DNA of 8,955 nt from HGW-17 sp938004375 (GCA_036802685.1 DAIRVS010000162.1:1-8955), one strand, 5' to 3'. Numbered from the stretch's first letter, positions 1 to 7,180 are shown. Numbers and translations are program-made. The notes: generated by a model from the letters alone, not told the origin.

Positions 1-1163
1 ATGGCCCAGGTGCGGGCGTCCCCGGCGGCCTTGCCGGCGACCTTGCGCACGACCCAGCGGCCGGCGGCGTCGCGGGTCTCGACGACGGTCCCGGAAGAGT
101 ACGGCGGCTTCTGCAGGCCCCGGTAGTCGTCGTAGACGCCCCAGGCGGTGACGATCAGTTTCGCGTGCTCGGGGTGGGCGATGGGCCCGAAGTCGAGGAT
201 CACCCGCGAGAGGCCGTGGGGCTCCAGGGGCAGGGGCACACCGTCGGCGGTCTTCACTGCGGCCAGCGCGTCGGTGCCGTCCTCGCGCACCGCCGACACC
301 GGCGGCCGCGGGGCGCGCACGGTCACCAGCCCGGTGGGGGACACATACCCCAGTTGGCTGGTGAAGCTCCACGTGGTGTGGAGCTCGGCGCCCGCGGGGG
401 CGTCCACGATCCACAGTTGGGCCCGATCTAAGAACGACGCCTCGAAGATGACCTCGCGCAGGCGGATCCGGTGTTCGCCGCCCACGGCCGGGAACGCGCC
501 CAGCGCGTATAGGTTGTCGCCGTAGTGTTGGGGGGCGAACACGTCCAGACCGTGTCCCAGGGGGGAGCCCGAGAGATCGGTGAGGTAGTTCCAGCGCGCG
601 CCGTCCCAGAGATAGGCATACGGGCAGGAGCCGCGCCCGCCGCGGCGGATGTACGGCTGGCGCACGCAGCGGCTGAAGTCCCAGGCGCAGCCGGCGTTGC
701 AGGTGAGCTGGCCGCTCATGTACCCGAAGGCCTGGCAGTTCGTCTTCACGGGTTTCCCGGGCTCGCACTGCTCCGGGGACGTGACGACGCCGTCGCCGCA
801 GTCGCAGGCGTCGCCCTTGCCGTTGCCGTTGCGGTCCTTCTGATCGGCGTTGGGGACCATGGGGCAGTTGTCCTTCGCATCCGGGACGCCGTCGCGGTCG
901 GCATCCGGCGGCGGCGGTGGCGGTGGCGGTGGCGGCGGTGGCGGCGGCGGCGGCGGCGTCATGTCGGGGTCCGCCGTTTTGCGGGGTGGCTCGTCGGGCG
1001 GGGTCACATCGGCCCCGTCGGATTTCTTCGTGGCCTCGTCGGGCGGGGCCATATCCGGAATGGGATCGGAGTTGAGGGTCTGGGAGTTGTCGTGGAAACA
1101 GGCCCCGGCCAGGAACAGCAGGAGCGGCAGCAGCAAGCACGACCAGCGGTGCGATGACTTCAT
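1..1163 (-). CDS. Secreted lipoprotein with proline tract, TSP3 segment and myxobacterial-type Cys-rich repeat (3' end outside window)
   Basis: The frame is open from ATG at 1163 to the left edge (387 complete codons, no stop), so the C-terminus is missing. Seen: a basic N-terminus and hydrophobic stretch (residues 10-21) ending in LAGA-Cys22, a plausible lipobox, so I infer export and lipid anchoring. A low-complexity Asp/Pro/Lys linker contains two PPDE motifs (residues 40-43 and about 55-58) and then 17 prolines (70-86). Residues 87-120 form a thrombospondin type-3-like calcium loop (DADRDGVPDAKDNC, then DRNGNGKGDAC). Residues 122-166 resemble the CGDG...EQC...C...GxLxCxxxCxxDxSxC repeat of myxobacterial surface proteins. 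Residues 180-256 (CPYAYLWDG, TDLSGSPLG, RLREVIFEASFLDRAQL) recall a beta-rich module of secreted proteins that I cannot name. GAGGT lies 6 nt before the ATG. Probably an envelope or surface protein. No enzyme motif is visible and the function is unknown. Confidence 0.87.
   Translation of the reverse strand, partial: MKSSHRWSCLLLPLLLFLAGACFHDNSQTLNSDPIPDMAPPDEATKKSDGADVTPPDEPPRKTADPDMTPPPPPPPPPPPPPPPPPDADRDGVPDAKDNCPMVPNADQKDRNGNGKGDACDCGDGVVTSPEQCEPGKPVKTNCQAFGYMSGQLTCNAGCAWDFSRCVRQPYIRRGGRGSCPYAYLWDGARWNYLTDLSGSPLGHGLDVFAPQHYGDNLYALGAFPAVGGEHRIRLREVIFEASFLDRAQLWIVDAPAGAELHTTWSFTSQLGYVSPTGLVTVRAPRPPVSAVREDGTDALAAVKTADGVPLPLEPHGLSRVILDFGPIAHPEHAKLIVTAWGVYDDYRGLQKPPYSSGTVVETRDAAGRWVVRKVAGKAAGDARTWA
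906..956 (-). repeat. Proline-codon run encoding 17 consecutive prolines
   Basis: Seventeen successive proline codons, only CCG and CCA, code for residues 70-86 of the lipoprotein. They form a stiff spacer between the membrane-proximal linker and the TSP3 segment. The imperfect triplet repeat could change length by slippage without breaking the frame. A run this long would normally need EF-P to avoid ribosome stalling (known biology, inferred here). Confidence 0.9.
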
Positions 1164-1197
1164 GGGGGTACCTCGGGGTCCGACGTGGACCGGCGGC

Positions 1198-1203
1198 AGT
1201 ATA
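1198..1203 (-). promoter_or_regulatory. Candidate -10 box for the lipoprotein gene
   Basis: Read on the minus strand, TATACT matches the sigma-70 -10 consensus at 5 of 6 positions and would start transcription about 28 nt before the ATG at 1163. No good -35 hexamer lies 16-18 nt upstream; the best is TTCGCG at 18 nt. It may need an activator or a different sigma factor. Confidence 0.35.
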
Positions 1204-1243
1204 ACCCGGTTGTTCCCCGCGCGCGAACCGGATTTTACACAGC

Positions 1244-1273
1244 TTGCGCAGCGCGCCGCCCCTGCGGTAAAAA
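1244..1273 (+). promoter_or_regulatory. Weak candidate promoter for the HEAT-solenoid gene
   Basis: TTGCGC (1244-1249), an 18-nt spacer and TAAAAA (1268-1273) give a loose sigma-70-like match. The inferred transcript would begin near 1280, just before the ribosome-binding site. An alternative, TTGTTC (from 1210) with TTTTAC 17 nt later, is no better. Low confidence. Confidence 0.22.
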
Positions 1274-1284
1274 GGACTGACACC

Positions 1285-1291
1285 GAAGGGG
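1285..1291 (+). promoter_or_regulatory. Ribosome-binding site that fixes the HEAT-solenoid start at 1298
   Basis: GAAGGGG ends 6 nt before the ATG at 1298, which is good spacing. It directly abuts the in-frame ATG at 1292, leaving no spacer. The downstream ATG is therefore preferred, giving an N-terminus of MKKWKD. Confidence 0.6.
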
Positions 1292-1297
1292 ATGCGC

Positions 1298-4200
1298 ATG
1301 AAGAAATGGAAGGACATCCTGGCCCGGGTCGAGGAGCTTCCGCACGACGAGCGGGTCCGGACCCTCGTGGCGCTGGGGCGCAAGGCCGCGGACAACCCCT
1401 GGATCCGGGATGCGCTGGCCGAAGGGGAGAGGGGCTCGTGTTACGAGCGGGCGCTGGCCCTGCGCGCCTGCTTCGGCAGCCGGGAGCCGGGGCCGATCCG
1501 TCGCGGGTTGGCCGATCCGTCGGCCGTGGTGCGGGCGCTGGCCATCCCGCTGGCGGTGCGCTTTCTCGACGACGAGGCCCTGGCCGAGGCGCTCCACGCC
1601 GCGCCCAGCCTGGACCGAAAGACCCTGATGACCGCGCTGATCCGTCGCGAACGGCAGGGGCCCATCGACCGGTTCGCGGATCGCCTGGCCAAAGAAGGGG
1701 ACCGCCGCCTCGCCGAGGTGCTGCCCCGGGCCTCTTCGGCGGTGGTCGAGCGCCACCAGGCCCGATGGACGCCGTTGGCCGGCGCGGTCCACTGGAAGGC
1801 GCTGGGCCGCTTCCACGCCCGCATCGCGACCGAGGCCGTCTACGCCGCCCTGGGGCAGGACTTCGCGACGGTGGCCGCCTCCTATGGCCTGTATCGGGGC
1901 GTGCTCGAGGGCCTGCTGCCCCGCCACCCCGATTTGGCGCTCGCCCTCATCGAGTTCGCGCGCTCCTGTGAGCTCGTCGCGCCGCTGCCGGTGTTGCAGC
2001 GGTTGTTCCGGCTGCGGCCCCAGCCGACGGTGGCGCCATTTCTGGCGCACCCGGCCGCGGGGGGGCTCGATTTCCGCGCCATCGCCAGGCTCGACGCCGC
2101 CCACCTGAAGCGGATCCTGAAGGAGCGCCCGGAGCTGGTCACTCGGGACCTGCGATGGTTCGTGAAGCTCGCGGCGCCCCTGCGCGACGAGGTGTACCTG
2201 CGCCACCGCTGCGTCTTCACCGACGCCCAGGGCCGCCTGCCCCAGGAGCTCGTCGCCCGCCTGTCCGCCGCCCACCGGGAGCGGGAGGCGAGGACGCACC
2301 TCGGGTTGCCCGCCCTGGCCGCGGATCGCGCGGCGCGGATCCAGTGGGCGGCGTACCTGCCCTGGGAGGAGGGCTTCGCGCTGCTGGATCCGTTCCTCTC
2401 CCACGCCGACGCCGCCCTGCGTCAGGCGGCCCTGCGGTCCCTGGTGCGCCTGACCGCGTATCACGGCGCGTTCGTGCCGCGGATGCTGGCGGTGCTGGCC
2501 GCCCGCGGGAACGAGCAGGATCCCGTGCGCCAGGAGGGGCTGCGCGCGCTCGTCGCGTTCCCGCCTGGGCGCGTCGGGCCGGAGCACCTGGAGCCCCTGG
2601 AGCGCGTTGTCCGGGCGGCGCTGGAGGCCACCGACCTCACCTGGGTGACCGCAGGCCTCTTGCAGCACGTCGTCGCCCGGCTGCTACCTGCCCACCCGGC
2701 CTGGGCGGCCCGCCAGCTGGCCGTCACCGTGGCCGCCCGCGGGATGCTCGGGGTCCCCGACCTGGACCGTATCCTCGGCGACGGCCACGTCCGGAGGCTG
2801 GCGCCGCACCTGGCCCCGCTGGTGGCGACGTGGGAGCACCGGGAGCGGGAGTACTTCCTGGTGATCCTTGGCCAGCGCCTGGGGCGCCGGATCCGGGCTT
2901 TTCCGGAGCTCCTGGAGCTGCTCGGGCGCGTGGCGTCCGGCTCCCGGGTGGAGCACCACGCCCAGCTCGCCGGGAGCCTGCTGTGGCGGTGGACGCCCCA
3001 GCGATGGCACGCGCTGGTCCCCCGGATGCTGCGCGCCGATCCCAGTTGCCTCGCGCTCCCGTGCGTGGCGGACTTCGCCAATCGCCGTCGCCAGGATCTG
3101 CTGGAGCCGCACCTGGGCACCCGGAAGATGCCCCGTGGGCGCTTCGCCACGGGCCGCACGTCGTGGGTGCTGCCTGTCCACGACGGGTTCTGGCGCTGGA
3201 CGGCGGCCCAGCAGCGGACCTTCGCCGCGACGCTCTCCCGGGTGGCCGGGGAGCCGGACCGTGACGGGCCGGCGCTGGCCGGGATGATCCGCCGGCTCGC
3301 GCGCATCCCGGAGGCCGACGCCTCGGTGGTCGAGCGCCTGGCCCGCAGCGAGAACGGCTTCACGCGCAGGGCGGCCATCGCCGCGCTCGCCCACCTCGAC
3401 GCCGACGCCGGGCGCCCGGAGCTGGCCCGCTGCCTGCAGGACGACCGGGCACATCTGGCCATCTATGCCTCCCTGCGCCTGCTGCGCCGCATGCCGCCGG
3501 CGTCGGCGCTGGCCTTCCTGCGCGCGGTGCCGCTCGTGCGGGTGACGGTGGCCAAGGAGGTCCTGCGCCTGGCCGGGGCGCTGGGCACCGACGAGGCCCT
3601 CGAGGTCGTGCTGGCTGCCGAGGCGTCCCAGCGTCACAAGGACGTGCGGGCAGCCATCCTGCGCGCCCTGTGGGCCTTTCTGGATCGGTCCCGCGTCTGG
3701 GACGTGCTGGAGCGGGTCGCCCTCGAGGAGCCGCCCGAGGTCGCCTTCCACCTGGCCCGGATCCCCCTCGACGGGCTGGGGGCAGGGGCGCTGGCGCGGC
3801 TCGACGGGCTGCTCGCCGCCCTGCTCGAGCGCGGGAGCGCCGCCGACCGCGTGCCGGTGCTGGTGGGGCTTCGGGACCGGCCCGTGTTCGCGGTGCCGTC
3901 CGCCCTGGCCGGGCGCCTGGAAGCGCTGGCCGGCGGCGGGATCGAGGCCGAGCGCGTGGTGGCCGCCCAGGTGCTGGCGAAGTTCGCGCGCCCCGGGGAG
4001 CCCGCAGCTTCGGCGCTGAGGAATCTGACGGAGCGGGTGTTGGACTCGCCGGAGCGCCTGGATTCCCTGGCCCGCGCCGTGTGCTGGGCGGTTCCCCTGC
4101 GGCTGCGCCACCTGGGGGCGGCCGTGTCCCCCGTCGTGGAGCGCCTGGGCGCGGCGCCCGAGCGCGTCCACCTGGCGGCCCGCCTCACGCTCTTCTCCTT

Positions 4201-4585
4201 GCCCGCCGACGAGGTGGCCCAGCTCTTTGGTGCGTGGGCAGACGCCGGGCGCTTCGGCTCCCACGTGGTCCTAGCGATCCACGATGTCGCCCGGGAGTGG
4301 GCGCTGGCCCGCCCACCCGCGGAGCTCGCGGCGATCGAGGCGGCCTTGGCCGCGAGTCCTCATCCGTCCCTGCGGCAGGTGGCGTTGTCGCTGCTGCTGG
4401 CCCAGGCCGACCGAGCGGGCAATTACGACGCCGCGCGCCGTGCCCGGCTTTTGGCCTTTCGTGACGACCCCGCCGTCGAGGTCTCCGCCCGCGCCGCGTT
4501 CGTGCTGCTGCCCGCGCCTCCTTCGCGGCTGCCGCCGGAGTCGCCCGGACCCTGTCCGCCGACGCAGGACAGACCGTCGAATTAG
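1298..4585 (+). CDS. Large HEAT-repeat-like alpha-solenoid protein, function unknown
   Basis: A 1095-residue protein made almost entirely of short amphipathic helices rich in Ala, Leu and Arg. HEAT-like units are clearest near residues 50-100 (DPSAVVRALAIPLAVRFL), 370-425 (DAALRQAALRSLVRL) and 674-800 (SENGFTRRAAIAALAHL, then ASLRLLRRM and RAAILRALWAFL). Residues 606-635 break the pattern with a Gly/Trp/Arg-rich stretch (LGTRKMPRGRF, then GFWRWT). This may be a loop or a family signature. I see no signal peptide, membrane segment, nucleotide-binding motif or catalytic motif. The C-terminal 25 residues are Pro-rich and probably disordered. It is probably a cytoplasmic scaffold or binding protein (inferred from the fold). 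It is divergent from the lipoprotein gene and precedes the WYL gene by 172 nt, so an operon is not obvious. The fold call is good; the role is unknown. Confidence 0.85.
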   Translation: MKKWKDILARVEELPHDERVRTLVALGRKAADNPWIRDALAEGERGSCYERALALRACFGSREPGPIRRGLADPSAVVRALAIPLAVRFLDDEALAEALHAAPSLDRKTLMTALIRRERQGPIDRFADRLAKEGDRRLAEVLPRASSAVVERHQARWTPLAGAVHWKALGRFHARIATEAVYAALGQDFATVAASYGLYRGVLEGLLPRHPDLALALIEFARSCELVAPLPVLQRLFRLRPQPTVAPFLAHPAAGGLDFRAIARLDAAHLKRILKERPELVTRDLRWFVKLAAPLRDEVYLRHRCVFTDAQGRLPQELVARLSAAHREREARTHLGLPALAADRAARIQWAAYLPWEEGFALLDPFLSHADAALRQAALRSLVRLTAYHGAFVPRMLAVLAARGNEQDPVRQEGLRALVAFPPGRVGPEHLEPLERVVRAALEATDLTWVTAGLLQHVVARLLPAHPAWAARQLAVTVAARGMLGVPDLDRILGDGHVRRLAPHLAPLVATWEHREREYFLVILGQRLGRRIRAFPELLELLGRVASGSRVEHHAQLAGSLLWRWTPQRWHALVPRMLRADPSCLALPCVADFANRRRQDLLEPHLGTRKMPRGRFATGRTSWVLPVHDGFWRWTAAQQRTFAATLSRVAGEPDRDGPALAGMIRRLARIPEADASVVERLARSENGFTRRAAIAALAHLDADAGRPELARCLQDDRAHLAIYASLRLLRRMPPASALAFLRAVPLVRVTVAKEVLRLAGALGTDEALEVVLAAEASQRHKDVRAAILRALWAFLDRSRVWDVLERVALEEPPEVAFHLARIPLDGLGAGALARLDGLLAALLERGSAADRVPVLVGLRDRPVFAVPSALAGRLEALAGGGIEAERVVAAQVLAKFARPGEPAASALRNLTERVLDSPERLDSLARAVCWAVPLRLRHLGAAVSPVVERLGAAPERVHLAARLTLFSLPADEVAQLFGAWADAGRFGSHVVLAIHDVAREWALARPPAELAAIEAALAASPHPSLRQVALSLLLAQADRAGNYDAARRARLLAFRDDPAVEVSARAAFVLLPAPPSRLPPESPGPCPPTQDRPSN

Positions 4586-4695
4586 CCCTTGGGCAAACAA
4601 AACAATCGATTATTGCGATCCGCTTTGTCGGGACCGCCGAGTCGTCAAAGACTCTCGCTATCGTTCATGATTTTTCGAATTTGTGTCTGAAAAGG

Positions 4696-4710
4696 TGACA
4701 AAATCTGTCA
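4696..4710. promoter_or_regulatory. Operator-like palindrome TGACA-N5-TGTCA upstream of the WYL gene
   Basis: A perfect 5+5 inverted repeat with an AT-rich 5-nt centre lies 48 nt before the WYL start codon, inside the least GC-rich stretch of the window. Its left arm also forms GTGACA, a 5/6 match to a -35 box, but no convincing -10 follows at 16-18 nt. Such a position would suit autoregulation by the WYL protein. That is inference. Confidence 0.4.
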
Positions 4711-4743
4711 TTTCTGGAAATCCGTGGTACAAGCACCGTGGAA

Positions 4744-4750
4744 GGGAGGT
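4744..4750 (+). promoter_or_regulatory. Strong ribosome-binding site that decides the WYL gene start
   Basis: GGGAGGT lies 7 nt before the ATG at 4758. The frame stays open upstream to a GTG at 4683, but that longer version lacks a comparable site. It would add 25 residues unlike the family's N-terminus and would run through the palindrome at 4696-4710. Confidence 0.75.
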
Positions 4751-4757
4751 GCCGACC

Positions 4758-5750
4758 ATGGTCGGACTCACCAACAAGAAGGCCATGCGGCTGGTTCGCC
4801 TGCGCGAGCGGCTGCTGATGGGCAAAGAGGTGTACCCGCCGGATCTGGCGCGGGAGTGGAACGTCAGCCTCCGCAGTGTGCAGCGCGACCTGGCCGACCT
4901 GGGGCAGACCGATCTGGCGCTGGTGACCCGCGAGACGAAGGACGGCCGCCAGGTGTGGTCGGTGGCCGCCGGCCAGCGGCAGTTCGACGTGAAGATGACC
5001 ACCACCGATCTGGTGGTCGCCCGCCTGGCGCTGGGGATGTTCCACAAGGACGAGGGCACCGGCCTGGCCGACTACCTGGCGCTTCTGGCCGAGAAGGTGT
5101 CGGACAAGCTCGAGACCGCCGCGGCCGTCAAGAAACTGAGCCTGGCCGGCAAGTTCATGGCCCGCATGCCGTTCTCCCGGGACTTCACCGCCCGCGAGGA
5201 GATCTTCGATGAGGCGCTGGCCGCCCTGCTCGAGGGCTGCAAGCTGCTGATGGACTACGCCGGGCTGCGCGGCGAGACCCGCCGCCACACCCTGCACCCG
5301 TACACGCTGCTGGCGTACAAGAGCGGGCTGTACCTGATCGGCCGCTCCGAGTCGGTGCGCGACGGCCAGCCCCGGGTGTTCGCGCTCGACCGCATCACCG
5401 CCTGCGAGCGGCTGCGCCGTGAGCCCTGCGAGGTGCCCGAGGGCTGGGATCCCGAGGCCTTCGTGCCGTTCTGGGGCGGCCTGCTCCCCGGCAAGGAGCA
5501 GAAGGTGCGCCTGCGCTTCGTCCCCACGCTGGCGCCGTACATCCAGAACCTGCGCCTGCCCGAGAACTCCCGCCTGGTGCGCGGCCCCGCCGGCTGCACC
5601 GATCTCACGCTCCACGCCGTGATCAACGAGGACTTCATCACCTGGATCCTGGGCTTCGGACCCGGCGTGCAGGTGCTCACCCCGCGCCGCCTGCAGGAGC
5701 AGGTCTGCGACCAGCTGCGCGCCACCCTGGCACAATACGACTCCGTCTAA
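4758..5750 (+). CDS. WYL-domain transcriptional regulator with N-terminal winged helix
   Basis: A 330-residue protein, typical length for single-chain WYL regulators. Residues 10-50 form a winged helix-turn-helix (RLRERLLMGKEVYPPDLAREWNVSLRSVQRDLADL), with SVQRDLADL as recognition helix. Residues about 140-215 are the WYL domain. Its core is AYKSGLYLIGRS (186-197), with Leu at the Trp position of the name motif, and it ends in the usual FALDRI (208-213). Residues about 246-325 match the C-terminal WCX extension (ITWILGFGPGVQVLTPRRLQEQV). Family members are DNA-binding regulators, some responding to nucleic acids or other ligands through the WYL fold; the ligand here is unknown. Its stop codon touches the stop codon of the convergent CoA-transferase gene. 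Candidate targets are its own promoter (palindrome upstream) and neighbouring genes, both inferred. Confidence 0.93.
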   Translation: MVGLTNKKAMRLVRLRERLLMGKEVYPPDLAREWNVSLRSVQRDLADLGQTDLALVTRETKDGRQVWSVAAGQRQFDVKMTTTDLVVARLALGMFHKDEGTGLADYLALLAEKVSDKLETAAAVKKLSLAGKFMARMPFSRDFTAREEIFDEALAALLEGCKLLMDYAGLRGETRRHTLHPYTLLAYKSGLYLIGRSESVRDGQPRVFALDRITACERLRREPCEVPEGWDPEAFVPFWGGLLPGKEQKVRLRFVPTLAPYIQNLRLPENSRLVRGPAGCTDLTLHAVINEDFITWILGFGPGVQVLTPRRLQEQVCDQLRATLAQYDSV

Positions 5751-6413
5751 TCAGGAGAAAACGCCCACCTGGCCGTCGATGATCAGCTTCGCCTCGGTGG
5801 CGGCGACGACGTCGTCCACGGTCGTCCACGAGGCGACCTCGACCAGGCGCAGGCCCGCCGGGGTCACCCGGATCACGGCCATGTCGGTGACGATGAGGGT
5901 CACCACGCCCGCGCCGGTGAGCGGCAGCGTGCAGTGCTCGAGGATCTTCGGGTTGCCGTCCTTGTCCACGTGCTCCATGGCGGCCACGACCTGTTTGGCG
6001 CCCGAGACCAGATCCATGGCGCCGCCGATGCCGGGGACGAGCTTGCCGGGGATCATCCAGTTCGCGATGTTGCCCCGGGCGTCGACCTGGAGCGCGCCCA
6101 GCACGGTCATGTTGATGTGCCCGCCGCGGATCAGCGAGAAGCTGAGGAAACTGTCGAAGTAGGCGGCTCCGGGGATGGCGGTGATGGGTCCGCCGCCGGC
6201 GTTGATCAGGTCGGGGTCTTCCTTGCCGGGGGCGGGGGCCGGGCCGGCGCCCAGGATGCCGTTCTCGCTCTGGAAGAACACGCGGATCCCCTGCGGGATG
6301 TGGTTGGCCACCTCGACCGGGAGCCCGATGCCGAGGTTGACGTAGTCGCCGTCGCAGAGCTCCTGGGCGATGCGCTTGCCGATGAGGACCTTCTTGGCGT
6401 CGCGATCGAGCAT
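5751..6413 (-). CDS. CoA-transferase subunit B (AtoA/CtfB/ScoB type)
   Basis: A 220-residue beta subunit of a family I 3-oxoacid/short-chain acyl CoA-transferase, full length for the family. Family features are clear: VNLGIGLP (25-32), the catalytic SENG motif with Glu50 that forms the glutamyl-CoA thioester in this family, INAGGGP (70-76), FSLIRGGH (92-99), LGALQVD (105-111), NWMIPGK (118-124) and GIGGAMDLVSGAK (128-140). The enzyme moves CoA between an acyl-CoA and a free acid such as acetate, acetoacetate or butyrate. The exact pair cannot be read from sequence. Its start lies 2 nt after the subunit A stop, with GGAAGGGGGAG inside the end of that gene as ribosome-binding site, so translation is probably coupled and gives equal subunit amounts. 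Confidence 0.95.
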   Translation of the reverse strand: MLDRDAKKVLIGKRIAQELCDGDYVNLGIGLPVEVANHIPQGIRVFFQSENGILGAGPAPAPGKEDPDLINAGGGPITAIPGAAYFDSFLSFSLIRGGHINMTVLGALQVDARGNIANWMIPGKLVPGIGGAMDLVSGAKQVVAAMEHVDKDGNPKILEHCTLPLTGAGVVTLIVTDMAVIRVTPAGLRLVEVASWTTVDDVVAATEAKLIIDGQVGVFS

Positions 6414-6415
6414 GG

Positions 6416-7069
6416 CTACTCCCCCTTCCTGACGAGGTACTGCACGAGGCAGCCCGGGGTGACGACCTCTTCCGGGTCGATCTGTCCGGGCTCGACGATC
6501 TCGTCCACCTCGACGATGGTGATCGGCGCGCCCATGGCCATGATCGGGTTGCAGTTGCGCGCCATCTTCGAGTACACGAGGTTGCCCAGGGTGTCGGCCT
6601 TCTTCGCCTTGATCAGGGCCACGTCGGCCGAGATCGGGCGCTCGAGGATGTAGGTCTTCCCGTTCTCTGTCAGCGTCTCCTTCCCCTCGGCCACGGGCGT
6701 GCCAACGCCCACCGGGCTGAACACGCCGCCCAGGCCGGCGCCGTGGCAGCGGATGCGCTCCATCAGGATGCCCTGGGGGACGAACTCGATGTCCAGCTCC
6801 TTGTTCTTGTACTGGGCCTGGGTGGTCTTATTGGTGCCGATGTGGCTGACCTGGCAGCTCTTCACCAGCTTCGCCGTGATGAGCCGGCCGATGCCGCGGT
6901 CGTCGTAATCGGTGGAGATGGCCACCAGGTGCAGGTCCTTGGGCCCGGCCTCGACGAGGCAGTCGAGGAGCCAGGCGGGCGCCCCGCAGGCCAGGAAGCC
7001 CGAGACCATGATCCGGGAGCCGGGGGCCACCAGGGCCGCCGCTTCCCGTCCGGAGATGATTTTCGCCAT
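6416..7069 (-). CDS. CoA-transferase subunit A (AtoD/CtfA/ScoA type)
   Basis: A 217-residue alpha subunit of the same cytoplasmic heteromeric CoA-transferase, normal length. Matching segments are VSGFLACGAPAWLLDCLVEAG (22-42), corresponding to the GGFMGxGTP region of AtoD; IGTNKTTQ (78-85); ELDIEFVPQGILMERIR (91-107); GAGLGGVFSPVGVGT (110-124); and ARNCNPIMAMGA (170-181). Cys28 and Ala30 differ from the Ile/Thr I recall in AtoD, perhaps a substrate-pocket difference (inference). The start at 7069 is supported by AAAGGAG 9 nt upstream. The frame remains open far upstream, antisense to the hydroxylase gene, but no homology to the family exists there. First gene of a two-gene operon, transcribed divergently from the hydroxylase operon. 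Confidence 0.95.
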   Translation of the reverse strand: MAKIISGREAAALVAPGSRIMVSGFLACGAPAWLLDCLVEAGPKDLHLVAISTDYDDRGIGRLITAKLVKSCQVSHIGTNKTTQAQYKNKELDIEFVPQGILMERIRCHGAGLGGVFSPVGVGTPVAEGKETLTENGKTYILERPISADVALIKAKKADTLGNLVYSKMARNCNPIMAMGAPITIVEVDEIVEPGQIDPEEVVTPGCLVQYLVRKGE

Positions 7070-7136
7070 GTGGGTGGACTCCTTTCCGCGCGGAGGTCCG
7101 GGCCAACCGGCCGGCGCCGTCCGCGAAAGTGTTGCC

Positions 7137-7165
7137 ATCATGCGGAAAACGCGGGATTTTTGCAA
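7137..7165 (-). promoter_or_regulatory. Candidate sigma-70-type promoter for the CoA-transferase operon
   Basis: On the minus strand TTGCAA (7165-7160), a 17-nt spacer and CATGAT (7142-7137) each match consensus at 4 of 6 positions with ideal spacing. Transcription would begin near 7130, leaving a leader of about 60 nt before the ATG at 7069. Confidence 0.4.
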
Positions 7166-7180
7166 CCCATGTTTGCTGCA

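Noticed and set aside
850..1971. A 373-codon plus-strand frame beginning with a polyglycine tract
   Set aside because: The polyglycine is the antisense reading of the lipoprotein's proline codons. The rest is an out-of-frame Arg/Gly/Pro/Ala shadow of the solenoid gene.
1235..2668. A 477-codon open frame on the minus strand over the 5' part of the solenoid gene
   Set aside because: Same shadow composition, with no domain signature. It also covers the solenoid gene's own start region.
2684..4264. A 526-codon open frame on the minus strand, antisense to the solenoid gene
   Set aside because: Composition is Gln/Gly/Arg/Pro/His-rich low-complexity, typical of the antisense of a high-GC gene. The plus-strand frame has proper helical repeats and a ribosome-binding site.
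4639..4654. Small hairpin GAGTC-N6-GACTC after the solenoid gene as a possible terminator
   Set aside because: Only a 5-bp stem with no T-run directly following; the nearest T stretch is about 15 nt away. Too weak to call.
4665..5735. A 356-codon open frame antisense to the WYL regulator
   Set aside because: Low-complexity Gln/His/Gly/Ala-rich translation. The plus strand encodes a textbook WYL protein.
1298..5750. Solenoid plus WYL pair as an anti-phage defence system
   Set aside because: No nuclease, NTPase, protease, TIR or other effector motif is visible in either protein, and no mobile element or defence gene lies nearby. The idea rests only on the presence of a WYL regulator.
5811..5830. 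Perfect 10-bp tandem duplication GTCGTCCACG inside CoA-transferase B
   Set aside because: A non-triplet duplication could imply a frameshift, but the protein keeps the expected family sequence on both sides (VDDVVAATEAK), so it is ordinary coding sequence.
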